Part shown: positions 1 to 8,341 of the stretch, in pieces
Numbering within the stretch: position 1 is the first letter of the stretch
How the letters are laid out: every line of letters starts with the position of its first letter
NCBI GenBank assembly: GCA_030603565.1
Contig: JAUVXM010000029.1
Span: 1-32,175, forward strand
Direction: 5' to 3'
Length of the DNA: 32,175 bases
Origin: Candidatus Aminicenantota bacterium
GTDB taxonomy: Bacteria > Acidobacteriota > Aminicenantia > Aminicenantales > Aminicenantaceae
Notes under the pieces: model-generated
What the model saw: only the letters and a program-made list of their open reading frames with translations
What the model was told of the DNA's origin: nothing
The model's database searches: none
Program-made: the position numbers and the translations under genes

Positions 1-208
1 TTTTGTCCTTGCGTGTGGAAAGATACCAGGAGGAGTGAAGCTCACCTCTGGCACACTTGCAGCGAGGATTACCACAGGACCGGTGCATCTGGTAGAGGCT
101 TCCAGAGATCATCGGCAAAGGTCGGAGGAGTCGTTTGATGAAAGAAAGTCGTTTTTCATCGAGGAGTATGATTTTTTGGCGGAGGCGGCTTAAGTCCACA
201 ATAACCAT
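1..208 (-). CDS. DUF6788-type IS-associated protein, partial (3' end outside window)
   Basis: An open frame of 69 codons reads leftward from an ATG at 208 and runs off the window edge. It carries the cluster C-G-N-P-R-C-K-C-A-R-G (residues 46-55), the same arrangement as C-G-K-P-N-C-R-C-A-R-G in the protein encoded at 1460-1771, so the two are paralogues of one small Cys-rich family (DUF6788 by my recollection). Such proteins are often found beside transposases and their role is not known. A Shine-Dalgarno sequence is lacking. The predicted -10 box ends only 12 bases before the ATG, so the message may be nearly leaderless. It is probably the first gene of a second IS related to the one at 365-1911, with its transposase beyond the left edge. 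Confidence 0.72.
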   Translation of the reverse strand, partial: MVIVDLSRLRQKIILLDEKRLSFIKRLLRPLPMISGSLYQMHRSCGNPRCKCARGELHSSWYLSTRKDK

Positions 209-210
209 AT

Positions 211-249
211 AACTGATATGCTTATATACTATATACAATCAGTTGTCAA
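211..249 (-). promoter_or_regulatory. Promoter with overlapping palindrome, upstream of partial DUF6788 gene
   Basis: On the minus strand TTGACA (244-249) and TATAAG (221-226) are 17 bases apart, a near-consensus sigma-70 promoter pointing at the ATG at 208. Inverted arms AACTGAT (211-217) and ATCAGTT (238-244) bracket the -10 region, as expected for an operator. A repressor is an inference. Confidence 0.55.
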
Positions 250-364
250 GTAAAAAAAGAAAACTATACGAAGATAATTTTAAGAGTCGTTTTTAGCTGG
301 CCTATAAGTCCTTAAAAATTAACAAATTAGAATGGATTTTCCCCCACTGTCTGAATCACTGTTA

Positions 365-383
365 GCTTGCCCTCTCCCGGTTT
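365..383 (+). repeat. Left terminal inverted repeat of the IS
   Basis: GCTTGCCCTCTCCCGGTTT is the reverse complement of 1893-1911 except at one base. Confidence 0.8.
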
Positions 384-389
384 TTCGTT

Positions 390-1439
390 CTAAAGCAGTT
401 TTGCTATGTTTATTTTCTTATTCCAGGCCAAAGAAGGTTCATAGATAAGGCAAAATCGACTGCCCCCAAGAGCAAGGAGCAATATATATCCTATAGCCAG
501 AGCTGCTAAAAGACGACCCAAACGCTGGGTTCTTCGGACTTTCAGTCGAAGGCCTCTTACACCAAGCCAGGATTTAAAATCTCGAAAACTGACCTCTATT
601 CTCATCCGTGCTCGATACCAGCTCACAACCAACTCCGTAGGTAAAAGATCTTCCGTATCAGGGGGAACCAGTAAAAACCAGGGCTCTTTGAATCCTCGCT
701 CCCTGTAAACGATAACATCCACTTTCTCTTTAATTATCCCATGATAAAGCACATTCCGGTAACGGCAAGCTACTCCCTGTCGATGTTTCAACCTCCCCAA
801 GCTCATTCGCTTTAGCTTACCCTGCTCCTGATATTGTACTTTCATATTAGAGCGCCCCCGAATAATATAAAGCCACTTTTGTTTGCGACAAAACACTAAA
901 AGAGCAGCCCGCCCGTAACCTCGGTCCATAATCCATACCACTTGGGTCTTCTTCGGTATCGATTCGGACAACTTCGTTAAAAAATCCTCTTCAAGAGCGT
1001 TCTGACTCCTCTTCAGCTCTTTGTGTTCAAAAGTAGCCATGGCTAAAGGAACACTCCTGCCCTCAACCGGATAACTTCCGGTAATAACCTGAATGTCTCC
1101 TATCGCTGTCTGATCTACAATCAAAGGCAGGAGGGAAGGAATCGTCTCTCCTACCACCAACTGTAAAAGCCCTGAGCTTAACTGTTCGCTTTGAAAATGA
1201 GGATTATCCAAAAAACGGTGCAGGCGTTTGTAGCGAGACTTCGCCTTCCCATCTGTACACATGCCTCTTGAAATCCCGCTTAAAGATAATTTCCCATAGC
1301 ATCCCCTCGGGGTTCTTAGGACTATAATCAGGGCAATTACTAGATGAGCGAGATTCTTAACCACGGCCCTGCGTAACGCAGTAAACTTCTCCTCCAATGT
1401 CTCCTCAATCTCCCTATAAAGTTCTCTCCATTCCTCCAT
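390..1439 (-). CDS. IS4-like DDE transposase
   Basis: The 349-residue protein shows a DDE arrangement: D109 in L-I-V-D-Q-T, D172 in I-M-D-R-G-Y-G-R, and E282 in R-I-E-V-S-F-R-D-F-K, which resembles the Y-x(2)-R-x(3)-E-x(6)-K signature of IS4-type enzymes (Y275, R278, E282, K289). It would cut and rejoin the element ends. The ATG at 1439 follows a strong GAGGAGG ribosome site. It lies 20 bp downstream of the DUF6788-type gene in the same orientation, so the two are probably co-transcribed from the promoter near 1783-1831. No stop or frameshift interrupts it. The family name is from motif inspection, not a database comparison. Confidence 0.85.
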   Translation of the reverse strand: MEEWRELYREIEETLEEKFTALRRAVVKNLAHLVIALIIVLRTPRGCYGKLSLSGISRGMCTDGKAKSRYKRLHRFLDNPHFQSEQLSSGLLQLVVGETIPSLLPLIVDQTAIGDIQVITGSYPVEGRSVPLAMATFEHKELKRSQNALEEDFLTKLSESIPKKTQVVWIMDRGYGRAALLVFCRKQKWLYIIRGRSNMKVQYQEQGKLKRMSLGRLKHRQGVACRYRNVLYHGIIKEKVDVIVYRERGFKEPWFLLVPPDTEDLLPTELVVSWYRARMRIEVSFRDFKSWLGVRGLRLKVRRTQRLGRLLAALAIGYILLLALGGSRFCLIYEPSLAWNKKINIAKLL

Positions 1440-1459
1440 TTACTCCTCCTCTTAATGGC

Positions 1460-1771
1460 TCAACGGCTTTTGAGAATCTCAAGGTTGACCTTGGTGAGTT
1501 CCTTGAGAAGCAGCTTGTATTTTTTGCAGTTTCTCTGAAGCAACAGCGCTTCTGCCTCAAGGTTCTTATTTACATACACTGTCTTGGTTTTCCCCTTCTC
1601 TTTGTAGGTCACAACCAGAAAGTGATGAGGGTAGCCTCTTGCACACCGGCAGTTTGGTTTGCCACACTTCATCTGCCTGTAGATTACCGACCCCTGCATC
1701 ATTGAACCTATTTTGCGCATTTGAGAGCGCAATCTTCCGGCTTTTGTCCGTAGAAGTTGTCTTTGGGTCAT
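1460..1771 (-). CDS. DUF6788-type small Cys-rich protein of the IS
   Basis: The 103-residue basic protein has a C-G-K-P-N-C-R-C-A-R-G cluster that could bind zinc, followed by a Lys-rich stretch and a helical C-terminus. Proteins of this kind commonly accompany transposases and their function is unknown; an accessory DNA-binding or regulatory role is an inference. An upstream GTG at 1780 also opens the frame, but it overlaps the AGGAGG ribosome site. The ATG at 1771 has the proper 8-base spacing and is chosen here. A paralogue is truncated at 1-208. Confidence 0.72.
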   Translation of the reverse strand: MTQRQLLRTKAGRLRSQMRKIGSMMQGSVIYRQMKCGKPNCRCARGYPHHFLVVTYKEKGKTKTVYVNKNLEAEALLLQRNCKKYKLLLKELTKVNLEILKSR

Positions 1772-1782
1772 AGTGGACACCT

Positions 1783-1814
1783 CCTGTCTAACAGTATACT
1801 AACTGTAAGACAGG
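1783..1814 (-). promoter_or_regulatory. Palindromic operator-like site upstream of IS genes
   Basis: The arms CCTGTCT (1783-1789) and AGACAGG (1808-1814), plus inner arms ACAGT (1791-1795) and ACTGT (1802-1806), form an interrupted 32-bp palindrome. It contains TATACT on the minus strand as a possible -10 box and ends at the ribosome site of the DUF6788-type gene. A candidate -35 TTGACT lies further upstream, but with a long spacer of about 21 bases. It may be an operator or an RNA hairpin that controls transposition. Confidence 0.5.
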
Positions 1815-1892
1815 ATGAAAGTCAAGTCAAATATTCATTTTTATCTTTTAAGAAAAGAGGAACTAAATTCAGGTATATGAATGGATTACATC

Positions 1893-1911
1893 AAACTGGG
1901 AGAGGGCAAGC
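1893..1911 (+). repeat. Right terminal inverted repeat of the IS
   Basis: AAACTGGGAGAGGGCAAGC pairs with 365-383 at 18 of 19 positions and marks the right boundary of the IS. Confidence 0.8.
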
Positions 1912-1922
1912 AGTTTTAGGTC

Positions 1923-1951
1923 TTGACAGAAATGGCGTGGTTTATTAATAT
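1923..1951 (+). promoter_or_regulatory. Promoter of the rpmH operon
   Basis: TTGACA (1923-1928) and TAATAT (1946-1951) are separated by 17 bases and sit 33 bp before the rpmH start. This is the best sigma-70 match in the window, as expected for a ribosomal protein operon. It lies just outside the IS right end and so survived the insertion. Confidence 0.75.
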
Positions 1952-1983
1952 AAATGACTTAGTCTTATAGAGAAGCAGATACG

Positions 1984-2118
1984 ATGAAAAGAACATTTCA
2001 ACCAAATAAAAGAAAAAGAAAAAAAAATCATGGCTTTCTGGTCCGCATGAGAACCAAGGGCGGGCAGCATGTTATTAAAAATAGACGAAAAAAAGGCAGG
2101 AAAAGACTGTCTGCTTGA
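1984..2118 (+). CDS. rpmH: Ribosomal protein bL34
   Basis: The 44-codon frame begins M-K-R-T-F-Q-P-N and continues with the very basic, Lys/Arg-rich body and the [12 protein letters not shown] motif of bL34, ending R-L-S-A. The length is normal for the family. The product is a structural protein of the large ribosomal subunit. Its TGA stop overlaps the ATG of rnpA, so the two are translationally coupled, as in most bacteria. dnaA, which often lies upstream on the other strand, is not here; an IS occupies that position. Confidence 0.97.
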   Translation: MKRTFQPNKRKRKKNHGFLVRMRTKGGQHVIKNRRKKGRKRLSA

Positions 2119-2477
2119 TGTCTGAATCTTTAAGTCCTAAGGAGAGGATTAGAAAGCAGAAAGATTTTTCATTGCTGTATAGAAAAGGAAATCGCTTTAA
2201 TGGGAGATACATCAGTCTTATTTATCTTCCAAACGATTTGAACTTTTCCAGATTGGCTGCAATTGCCAGCATAAAAAATGCAGGAAATGCAGTTAAACGT
2301 AACAAAGTTAGAAGATGGATAAGGACATTATTCCGGAGGAATAAAGAGGCACTTAAAACTTCGTTGGACATTATCGCAATCGCCAACAAGGGAATTCACA
2401 AGGCATCCTGGAAAATGGTCCAAGATGAATATTTAAAAGCAACAACAAACATAAATATAAAAAGTCGAGTTGTATGA
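2118..2477 (+). CDS. rnpA: Ribonuclease P protein component
   Basis: The 119-residue basic protein has the RNR motif region [14 protein letters not shown] that contacts P RNA and pre-tRNA leaders. Together with the catalytic RNA it trims tRNA 5' ends. The frame could open at a TTG at 2115, but the ATG at 2118, which overlaps the rpmH stop, is the natural start. The stop overlaps the start of yidD by 4 bp. Confidence 0.96.
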   Translation: MSESLSPKERIRKQKDFSLLYRKGNRFNGRYISLIYLPNDLNFSRLAAIASIKNAGNAVKRNKVRRWIRTLFRRNKEALKTSLDIIAIANKGIHKASWKMVQDEYLKATTNINIKSRVV

Positions 2478-2683
2478 AAAAAATTGTTTTATTTTTAATT
2501 AAGAGTTATAAATCATATCTGTCGCCCCTTTTTGGACAGAACTGTCGCTTTTACCCGACGTGCTCAAGATATACTTACATGGCCATAGAAAAGCATGGTT
2601 TATACAAGGGATTATATTTAGGAACTAAAAGACTTCTGAAATGCCACCCCTTGCATCCTGGTGGAGTCGATCCAGTTCCATAA
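2474..2683 (+). CDS. yidD: Membrane protein insertion efficiency factor YidD
   Basis: The 69-residue protein contains C24-R-F-Y-P-T-C30-S-R-Y and L-K-C57[12 protein letters not shown], the diagnostic YidD pattern. It is a small membrane-associated factor, thought to help YidC-dependent insertion. It overlaps rnpA by 4 bp and ends 11 bp before yidC, the standard order in this operon. Confidence 0.96.
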   Translation: MKKIVLFLIKSYKSYLSPLFGQNCRFYPTCSRYTYMAIEKHGLYKGLYLGTKRLLKCHPLHPGGVDPVP

Positions 2684-2694
2684 AGGATATTTTC

Positions 2695-4347
2695 ATGGAA
2701 AAACGATTATTGCTCGCTATTGTCCTCTCCTTTTTAATTCTTTTTCTTTATCAGGCCTTTTTCGCCCCGAAAAAACCGCCTACTGCTGTTCCTCAGAATA
2801 CTCCGGTTGAGATAAATCAAGAACTTACGCAAGTTCCCGCCAAGACACTGTCGGATAGAAAAGTTCCGGCGGAGGCAGTGGAAGCCAAGGAACCGGAAGA
2901 TTTTGAGCCTACAATCGAACAGAGAGAATCTAAAGTAACCATTGATACATCAAAGTATCATGCTGTGTGGAGTAGTAAAGGAGCAGTGCTGACAAGCTGG
3001 AGGTTTAGAGAATATAAAGATCCAAACGGAGAAGACTTGGAGATTGTCTCTTCCTATTCTCAAAAAATAGGCAGATATCCATTTCTTCTGCGAACAGATG
3101 ACCCTGAATTTGACAATACCATCAACAATGCCCTTTTTGAAGCGTCCCGGAATTCCCTGCAATTGGATAACGGCAAGGAAGGCGAAGTCCGGTTCCTGTT
3201 TGCAGATGATAAAGGTAATAAAGCAGAAAAGATATTTAAGTTTAGAGGCGGGGTCTATGACTTTGACATAACAATAAACCTCTGGAAAAACGGACAGAAG
3301 ATCGAGCCGAATCTTATCTGGGGTCCAACAATCGGCAATCCTTCCCCAGAAGCACATAAATCACGATACGGGGGCGCAACTGGAATAACCGTATATACTG
3401 CAGCTAAAGCCCGTCATCAGAATGAAACAAAGTATGACCCTGAAAAAAGCACTTATAATTTTGTTAGTTGGGCAGCTTATGACGATCAGTATTTTACCGC
3501 CCTCTTTTTAACTTCCCCCCAAAAAACCAGTACCGTATTTCTTAGAGAAACAATAGACCAAGTTCCGTATTATTTCATGGCTGTAAACTACGCAAACAAA
3601 GCTTATATCGGGCCTAAATCTTTTGATAATCTATCAAAGCTTGGCCCTAATACCAAAAAATTAGTAAGATTCGGATTATTTGGTTTTGTAGCAGAAATCC
3701 TGTATACAGCTATCAAAGCTGTTCATAATGTGATCCCGAACTGGGGATTCAGTATTATTATCTTGACAATTATTATAAAAATACTCTTCTTTCCGCTTAC
3801 CTACAGCAGTACAAAGTCCATGTCCAAGATGCAAGAATTACAGCCGAAGATCAAAGCGCTGAAGTCAAAATATAAAAAAGCAAAAAAGGATATAGATCAA
3901 CGCCGCAAAATGAATGAAGAGACTATGAAGCTCTATAAGAAGCACGGGGTTAACCCTGCAGGAGGTTGCCTCCCTATGCTTGTTCAGCTGCCGATTTTTT
4001 GGGGATTCTTCCGCCTGTTGATAGTAGCCATTGAATTCCGGCATGCTCCTTTTATTCTATGGGTAACCGACCTTTCTGTGAAAGATCCATATTATGTCAC
4101 TCCCATTCTTATGGGCCTCACTCAGTTTATCAGCCAGAAGATGACTCCTACAGTCGGTGATGCTACTCAGAAAAAGATGATGCTTTTTATGCCAGTCATC
4201 ATGACAATATTCTTTATGAATTTTCAATCCGGACTGGTTCTTTACTGGTTGACCAATAATGTTCTGCAGATTGGACAGCAATATATTATGAACCGTTTTA
4301 TGCATAAGAAAAAGAGAGAAACTGATGGAAAAAGAAAAAAAAAATAG
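2695..4347 (+). CDS. yidC: Membrane protein insertase YidC
   Basis: The 550-residue protein has an N-terminal signal-anchor helix (residues 5-23) and a large beta-rich periplasmic domain to about residue 320. The conserved C-terminal insertase domain follows (about 325-540) with the N-P-A-G-G-C-L-P-M-L-V-Q motif near residue 419. The periplasmic domain is the type seen in Gram-negative YidC. The frame is open back to 2641, but the ATG at 2695 follows AAAGGA and starts directly with the signal-anchor, so it is preferred. The Lys-rich C-terminal tail is typical of forms that bind the ribosome. The 3' end overlaps jag by 23 bp. Confidence 0.96.
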   Translation: MEKRLLLAIVLSFLILFLYQAFFAPKKPPTAVPQNTPVEINQELTQVPAKTLSDRKVPAEAVEAKEPEDFEPTIEQRESKVTIDTSKYHAVWSSKGAVLTSWRFREYKDPNGEDLEIVSSYSQKIGRYPFLLRTDDPEFDNTINNALFEASRNSLQLDNGKEGEVRFLFADDKGNKAEKIFKFRGGVYDFDITINLWKNGQKIEPNLIWGPTIGNPSPEAHKSRYGGATGITVYTAAKARHQNETKYDPEKSTYNFVSWAAYDDQYFTALFLTSPQKTSTVFLRETIDQVPYYFMAVNYANKAYIGPKSFDNLSKLGPNTKKLVRFGLFGFVAEILYTAIKAVHNVIPNWGFSIIILTIIIKILFFPLTYSSTKSMSKMQELQPKIKALKSKYKKAKKDIDQRRKMNEETMKLYKKHGVNPAGGCLPMLVQLPIFWGFFRLLIVAIEFRHAPFILWVTDLSVKDPYYVTPILMGLTQFISQKMTPTVGDATQKKMMLFMPVIMTIFFMNFQSGLVLYWLTNNVLQIGQQYIMNRFMHKKKRETDGKRKKK

Positions 4348-4957
4348 CACAAGACAAGAGTTTAAAGGAAGAAACCTGGAAGATGTAATAAGCCATGCTG
4401 AACATATTTTAAAAATCCCCCGTTCTCAGTTCAACTACGAGATTGTCGCTGAAAAAACCAAACTTTTTGGGACTAAGACAAAAGAGATCGTTATAACAGC
4501 CTGGCCAAAGAATAAATCCAAGGAAATTTTTGAAAAAGAATTTTTAGATCCCCTTCTCAAGCTCTTACCCCTGGATATTAAATATACCACAAAAAGAAAA
4601 GATGATATCCTCTCTCTTATTTTTGAAGGGCCGGATAAGTTAATTTTGCTTCAGAAAGAGGGGGAATTGTTGTTGGCATTTCAGCATATTTTAAATAAAG
4701 TATCTCCCCAAAAAGTACAAGCCGACTGCGATTTTTTCCGCAAAAGGAAAGAGAGAGAATTAAAAGATTATATAAGACATATCGCCGATCGCGTCAGGAA
4801 ATCTGGGCAAAATGAGATCCTTGATCCTATGAATCCCTATGAACGCAGGCTTGTGCATGTCACGGTCAACCATATATCAGGAATATCGACAGAAAGCATA
4901 GGAAGCGGATTTCTGAAAAGGGTCAAAGTCTTTCAGATGAAAAGCAAAACCTTCTGA
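4325..4957 (+). CDS. jag: KH/R3H RNA-binding protein Jag (KhpB)
   Basis: The 210-residue protein has a Jag-type N-terminal domain (about residues 10-60), a KH-like middle part (about 70-140) and a C-terminal R3H domain with M-N-P-Y-E-R-R-L-V-H. Members bind RNA and in some bacteria affect cell division and envelope synthesis. The position between yidC and mnmE is conserved in many phyla. The start lies inside the yidC 3' end (23-bp overlap). Confidence 0.92.
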   Translation: MEKEKKNSTRQEFKGRNLEDVISHAEHILKIPRSQFNYEIVAEKTKLFGTKTKEIVITAWPKNKSKEIFEKEFLDPLLKLLPLDIKYTTKRKDDILSLIFEGPDKLILLQKEGELLLAFQHILNKVSPQKVQADCDFFRKRKERELKDYIRHIADRVRKSGQNEILDPMNPYERRLVHVTVNHISGISTESIGSGFLKRVKVFQMKSKTF

Positions 4958-4974
4958 AAACAGTACGCAGCTTA

Positions 4975-6342
4975 ATGTTTGAAGATACAATTATTGCTGT
5001 GTCAACTCCCTTGGGTTTTGGGGGGCTTGGGGTAGTTCGTTTAAGCGGAAAAAAATCCCTGTCTATTGCTAAAATAATCTTCAAGGCCAAAAATAATAAA
5101 AATAGATTTCTTCCCAGAAAAACCATTCTGGGTAATCTTTATGATTTTAAGAACAATGAAATATTTGAAGAAGCTTATTTGACTTTTTTCCCGGCGCCTA
5201 AGTCCTATACAACCGAAGATGTAATAGAGCTCAGCTGCCATGGCAGTCCGGTGATCCTTGAAGAAATAGTGCGCCAAGGAATTAAAAACGGAGCCAGGCA
5301 TGCCAGACCAGGTGAGTTTACACTAAGGGCTTTTCTGGGAGGAAGGATCGATATACTGCAAGCCGAAGCAATTAATGACCTCATCCATGCGTCTTCATTA
5401 AAACAGGCAAAAATTTCCTATCACCAGATTGAAGGCGCTCTTTCACGCAAAATCATAAAACTCCGCAGCCAGATTGTCCAGATATTATCCCAGACGGAAG
5501 CTAGTATTGAGTTTCCGGATGAGGGCTTTAAAATCTCAAAAAATACAATCGCAAATACCATAGAAAAGACCGAGCAAACCATAGACAAATTGGTAAAAAG
5601 CTATGACCTGGGGAAAACCCTGGCCGAAGGAGTTACTCTGGCAATAACGGGCCGAAGCAATGTTGGAAAATCAACCCTGTTTAATACATTGCTTGAACAG
5701 GAGCGGGCTATTGTCACTCCTCATCCCGGGACTACCCGGGATTACCTCAGGGAAAGTCTTAAAATTAAAGACTCCATTTTCAATCTTGTAGACATGGCCG
5801 GCTTGGACAACTCATCTCATCCTGCCGAAAAAGAAGGGATTAACCGTGGGAAAAAAATAGCGGCTTCCGCCGACGGGATCCTGTTGGTATTGGATAGTTC
5901 CCAAAAAGCATCCCCGGAAGACTATAGGCTTATCCGGAAATACCGCAATCAAAAAATTATTCTGCTTCATAACAAATGCGATCTCCCCTCGAAAATGGAT
6001 ATAAAAAAAACAATAAAGCTAGGAAGCGGGATGCCCCATTTGGAGATATCGGCTTTAAAACGGACAAATATCGAAAAATTAAAAGAGCAGATCCACTCTC
6101 TTTTTGTGCGTAATGATATCAAAGGAAACGAGATTATCCTTCATCTCAGACAAAAACTGCTGCTTGAAGATATCCAGGCAGCTCTCTTGGAAGCCCTCCG
6201 CGTCCTTAAAGAAGGGTTTCCGGAAGAGATTATCGTCGAGGAGATCAGAAAGATACAGCCGCTTATCGGACAAATGACTGGAGAGATCGGGGCGGACGAA
6301 ATACTGGATAATATTTTCAGCCGTTTCTGCATTGGAAAATAA
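4975..6342 (+). CDS. mnmE: tRNA modification GTPase MnmE
   Basis: The 455-residue protein has the MnmE N-terminal formyl-THF-binding domain, a G domain inserted in the helical domain (G1 G-R-S-N-V-G-K-S-T near residue 225, G3 D-M-A-G near 272, G4 N-K-C-D near 333) and the C-terminal F-C-I-G-K. The terminal Cys-Ile-Gly-Lys is the family signature. With MnmG it installs the (carboxymethyl)aminomethyl group on wobble U34 of several tRNAs. The partner gene follows after 6 bp. Confidence 0.97.
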   Translation: MFEDTIIAVSTPLGFGGLGVVRLSGKKSLSIAKIIFKAKNNKNRFLPRKTILGNLYDFKNNEIFEEAYLTFFPAPKSYTTEDVIELSCHGSPVILEEIVRQGIKNGARHARPGEFTLRAFLGGRIDILQAEAINDLIHASSLKQAKISYHQIEGALSRKIIKLRSQIVQILSQTEASIEFPDEGFKISKNTIANTIEKTEQTIDKLVKSYDLGKTLAEGVTLAITGRSNVGKSTLFNTLLEQERAIVTPHPGTTRDYLRESLKIKDSIFNLVDMAGLDNSSHPAEKEGINRGKKIAASADGILLVLDSSQKASPEDYRLIRKYRNQKIILLHNKCDLPSKMDIKKTIKLGSGMPHLEISALKRTNIEKLKEQIHSLFVRNDIKGNEIILHLRQKLLLEDIQAALLEALRVLKEGFPEEIIVEEIRKIQPLIGQMTGEIGADEILDNIFSRFCIGK

Positions 6343-6348
6343 ACCAGC

Positions 6349-8202
6349 ATGAATACTACAAACGATTATGATGTAATTGTTGTCGGGGCAGGTCATGCCG
6401 GATGTGAAGCAGCCTGTGCAGTAAGCGCAATGGGCCTTTCCACCTGTTTGATCACTATCAATCTGGAAACTATCGCTCAGATGTCATGTAATCCCGCTAT
6501 AGGGGGCCTGGCAAAAGGGCACCTGGTTAGAGAGATCGACGCCCTTGGTGGGATCATGGGGATTTTAGCTGACGAAACCGGCATTCAGTTCCGGTTGCTA
6601 AACCGTAGCCGCGGAGGGGCTGTGCAAGCTCCCAGGGCCCAATCTGACAAAGCCCTTTATAGAACATATATGAAGAAGCATCTGGAGAAAACGCAGAATC
6701 TGGCTCTGTTCCAGGGCATTGTTACCGAGGTAATTACTAAAAACAACAAAGCTTGCGGTATTAACACTCTGGAAGGATACAAGCTTAATGCCGGAGCTAT
6801 AATAATGACCCCGGGGACTTTTTTAAATGGCCTTATTCATATCGGAACACATAACTATTCCGCCGGCCGGGCGAATGAACCGGCTTCCCGTAAACTGGGT
6901 GAGCATCTCAAGAAAATGGGGCTGAGAATATTCCGGCTAAAAACCGGAACACCTATGCGCTTACACAGAGAAACTATTGACTGGGATCAGTTCAAAGCCC
7001 AACCAGGAGATAAGAACCCGGTGCCCTTTTCATTCCGCACAAAAAAGAAACTAAAAAACAAGGTCGACTGTTATCTTGGATATACAAATTCCGAAACTCA
7101 CAAGATTATAAATAACAATCTGGACAAATCCCCCTTGTACAGCGGGATTATTACCGGGATCGGACCGCGATATTGTCCTTCGATTGAAGTAAAGGTAGTT
7201 CAGTTCCCGCATCATAAACGACATCAGTTTTTCCTCGAGCCGGAAGGATTAGACACTGCTGAAATCTATATCAATGGGATAGCCACCAGCCTTCCCCTTA
7301 TAACGCAAAAAGATATTCTTGCCAGCATTCCGGGGTTGGACCAGGCTGAGATTCTGAGGCCGGCATATGCTATCGAGTATGATGCGGTTGTTCCCACGCA
7401 GCTTTATCCAACCTTGGAAACAAGGGAAATCGAGAATTTGTACCTGGCAGGCCAGATAAACGGTACTTCAGGGTATGAGGAGGCGGCAGCTCAGGGGTTG
7501 ATGGCTGGAATTAATGCCGCTTTGAAGATCAAGGGGGAAAAGCCTTTTATTCTCCGCCGGGATGAAGCTTATATAGCTGTTCTTATTGATGACCTTATTA
7601 CAAAAGGCGTAGAAGAGCCGTACCGGTTATTTACCTCCCGGGCTGAATACCGGCTCCAGCTGAGAATCGATAATGCCGATAAAAGGCTTATTAAATACGG
7701 GAATCAATTTGGGCTTATAAGGCCAGCAGAATATGAAGATTATCAAATAAAACAGGAAAAACTCAATAAAGCAAAACACTTTCTTCAGACAGAAAAAATT
7801 ACCCCCGAGGGAAAAGAGACGATTACCTTAAAAGCGCATCTAAAAAAACCTCATGTAAGCTATCGTGATGTCACCCGGGATAAACAACCTGATGTTAATT
7901 TGTCTAAAGAAGAAATAAGGCACATTGAATCGGAAATAAAATATGAAGGGTACCTGAAAAAACAGGCTAAAGAGATCGCCCGGATTGCAAAACTTGATAA
8001 AGTCAAGATCCCAGAAGATATGGATTACAAAAAAGTCTCGGGCCTGACTGCTGAGGTTGTCGAAAGGCTGGAAAATCAAAGGCCCGGCAACCTCGGGGAA
8101 GCAAAAAAAATATCGGGCATTACTCCGGCAGCGCTTATCAACCTCCATATTTATATAAAAATCAGACAGAAAAATCGAAAACGATCAAAAGGGACATGTT
8201 AG
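6349..8202 (+). CDS. mnmG: tRNA U34 modification FAD enzyme MnmG
   Basis: The 617-residue flavoprotein has the Rossmann motif G-A-G-H-A-G-C-E-A-A (about residues 13-22), the conserved M-S-C-N-P-A-I-G-G-L-A-K-G-H segment and the G-T-S-G-Y-E-E-A-A-A-Q-G MnmG signature. The C-terminal helical domain binds MnmE. It is the FAD/NADH-using half of the MnmE-MnmG complex. rsmG, which follows mnmG in many genomes, is absent here; a non-coding gap with parS comes next. Confidence 0.97.
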   Translation: MNTTNDYDVIVVGAGHAGCEAACAVSAMGLSTCLITINLETIAQMSCNPAIGGLAKGHLVREIDALGGIMGILADETGIQFRLLNRSRGGAVQAPRAQSDKALYRTYMKKHLEKTQNLALFQGIVTEVITKNNKACGINTLEGYKLNAGAIIMTPGTFLNGLIHIGTHNYSAGRANEPASRKLGEHLKKMGLRIFRLKTGTPMRLHRETIDWDQFKAQPGDKNPVPFSFRTKKKLKNKVDCYLGYTNSETHKIINNNLDKSPLYSGIITGIGPRYCPSIEVKVVQFPHHKRHQFFLEPEGLDTAEIYINGIATSLPLITQKDILASIPGLDQAEILRPAYAIEYDAVVPTQLYPTLETREIENLYLAGQINGTSGYEEAAAQGLMAGINAALKIKGEKPFILRRDEAYIAVLIDDLITKGVEEPYRLFTSRAEYRLQLRIDNADKRLIKYGNQFGLIRPAEYEDYQIKQEKLNKAKHFLQTEKITPEGKETITLKAHLKKPHVSYRDVTRDKQPDVNLSKEEIRHIESEIKYEGYLKKQAKEIARIAKLDKVKIPEDMDYKKVSGLTAEVVERLENQRPGNLGEAKKISGITPAALINLHIYIKIRQKNRKRSKGTC

Positions 8203-8309
8203 GAATAACCCTATTCCGAAGCTTTTCAGGGAGCTGACCTGGATACCGGTAAGTCCCGGGCACTTTTTCATTGAAAAAAAAGACAAAATCTGTTCTAATT
8301 CGGTAGAAA

Positions 8310-8325
8310 TGTTCCACGTGGAACA
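8310..8325. promoter_or_regulatory. parS: parS centromere site
   Basis: TGTTCCACGTGGAACA is a perfect 16-bp palindrome and matches the ParB/Spo0J binding consensus known across bacteria. The palindrome extends to 22 bp (8307-8328). It lies 264 bp upstream of parA. ParB loads here and spreads, forming the partition complex that ParA moves. Confidence 0.93.
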
Positions 8326-8341
8326 TTTTACCTGAATTATT

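Larger units (their letters stand above)
365..1911 (-). mobile_element. Complete two-gene insertion sequence, IS4-like
   Basis: The 1547-bp element is bounded by inverted repeats at 365-383 and 1893-1911 (18 of 19 positions match) and carries a DUF6788-type gene followed by a DDE transposase, both on the minus strand. A clear target-site duplication is not visible. The last seven left-flank bases and first seven right-flank bases agree at only five positions, so the insertion is old or the element has been rearranged. Its right end lies 11 bp from the -35 box of the rpmH promoter. Both genes look intact, so the element could be active. Confidence 0.8.

Noticed and set aside
1397-1705. 102-codon plus-strand frame across the IS genes
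   Set aside because: It lies opposite the DUF6788-type gene, which has motifs and a ribosome site. The plus frame has neither.
1757-1948. 63-codon plus-strand frame crossing the IS right end
   Set aside because: It spans the terminal repeat and the rpmH promoter and has no family features, so it is a chance frame.
8202-8217. Terminator after mnmG
   Set aside because: The GGAATA/TATTCC hairpin is short and AT-containing and is not followed by a T run.
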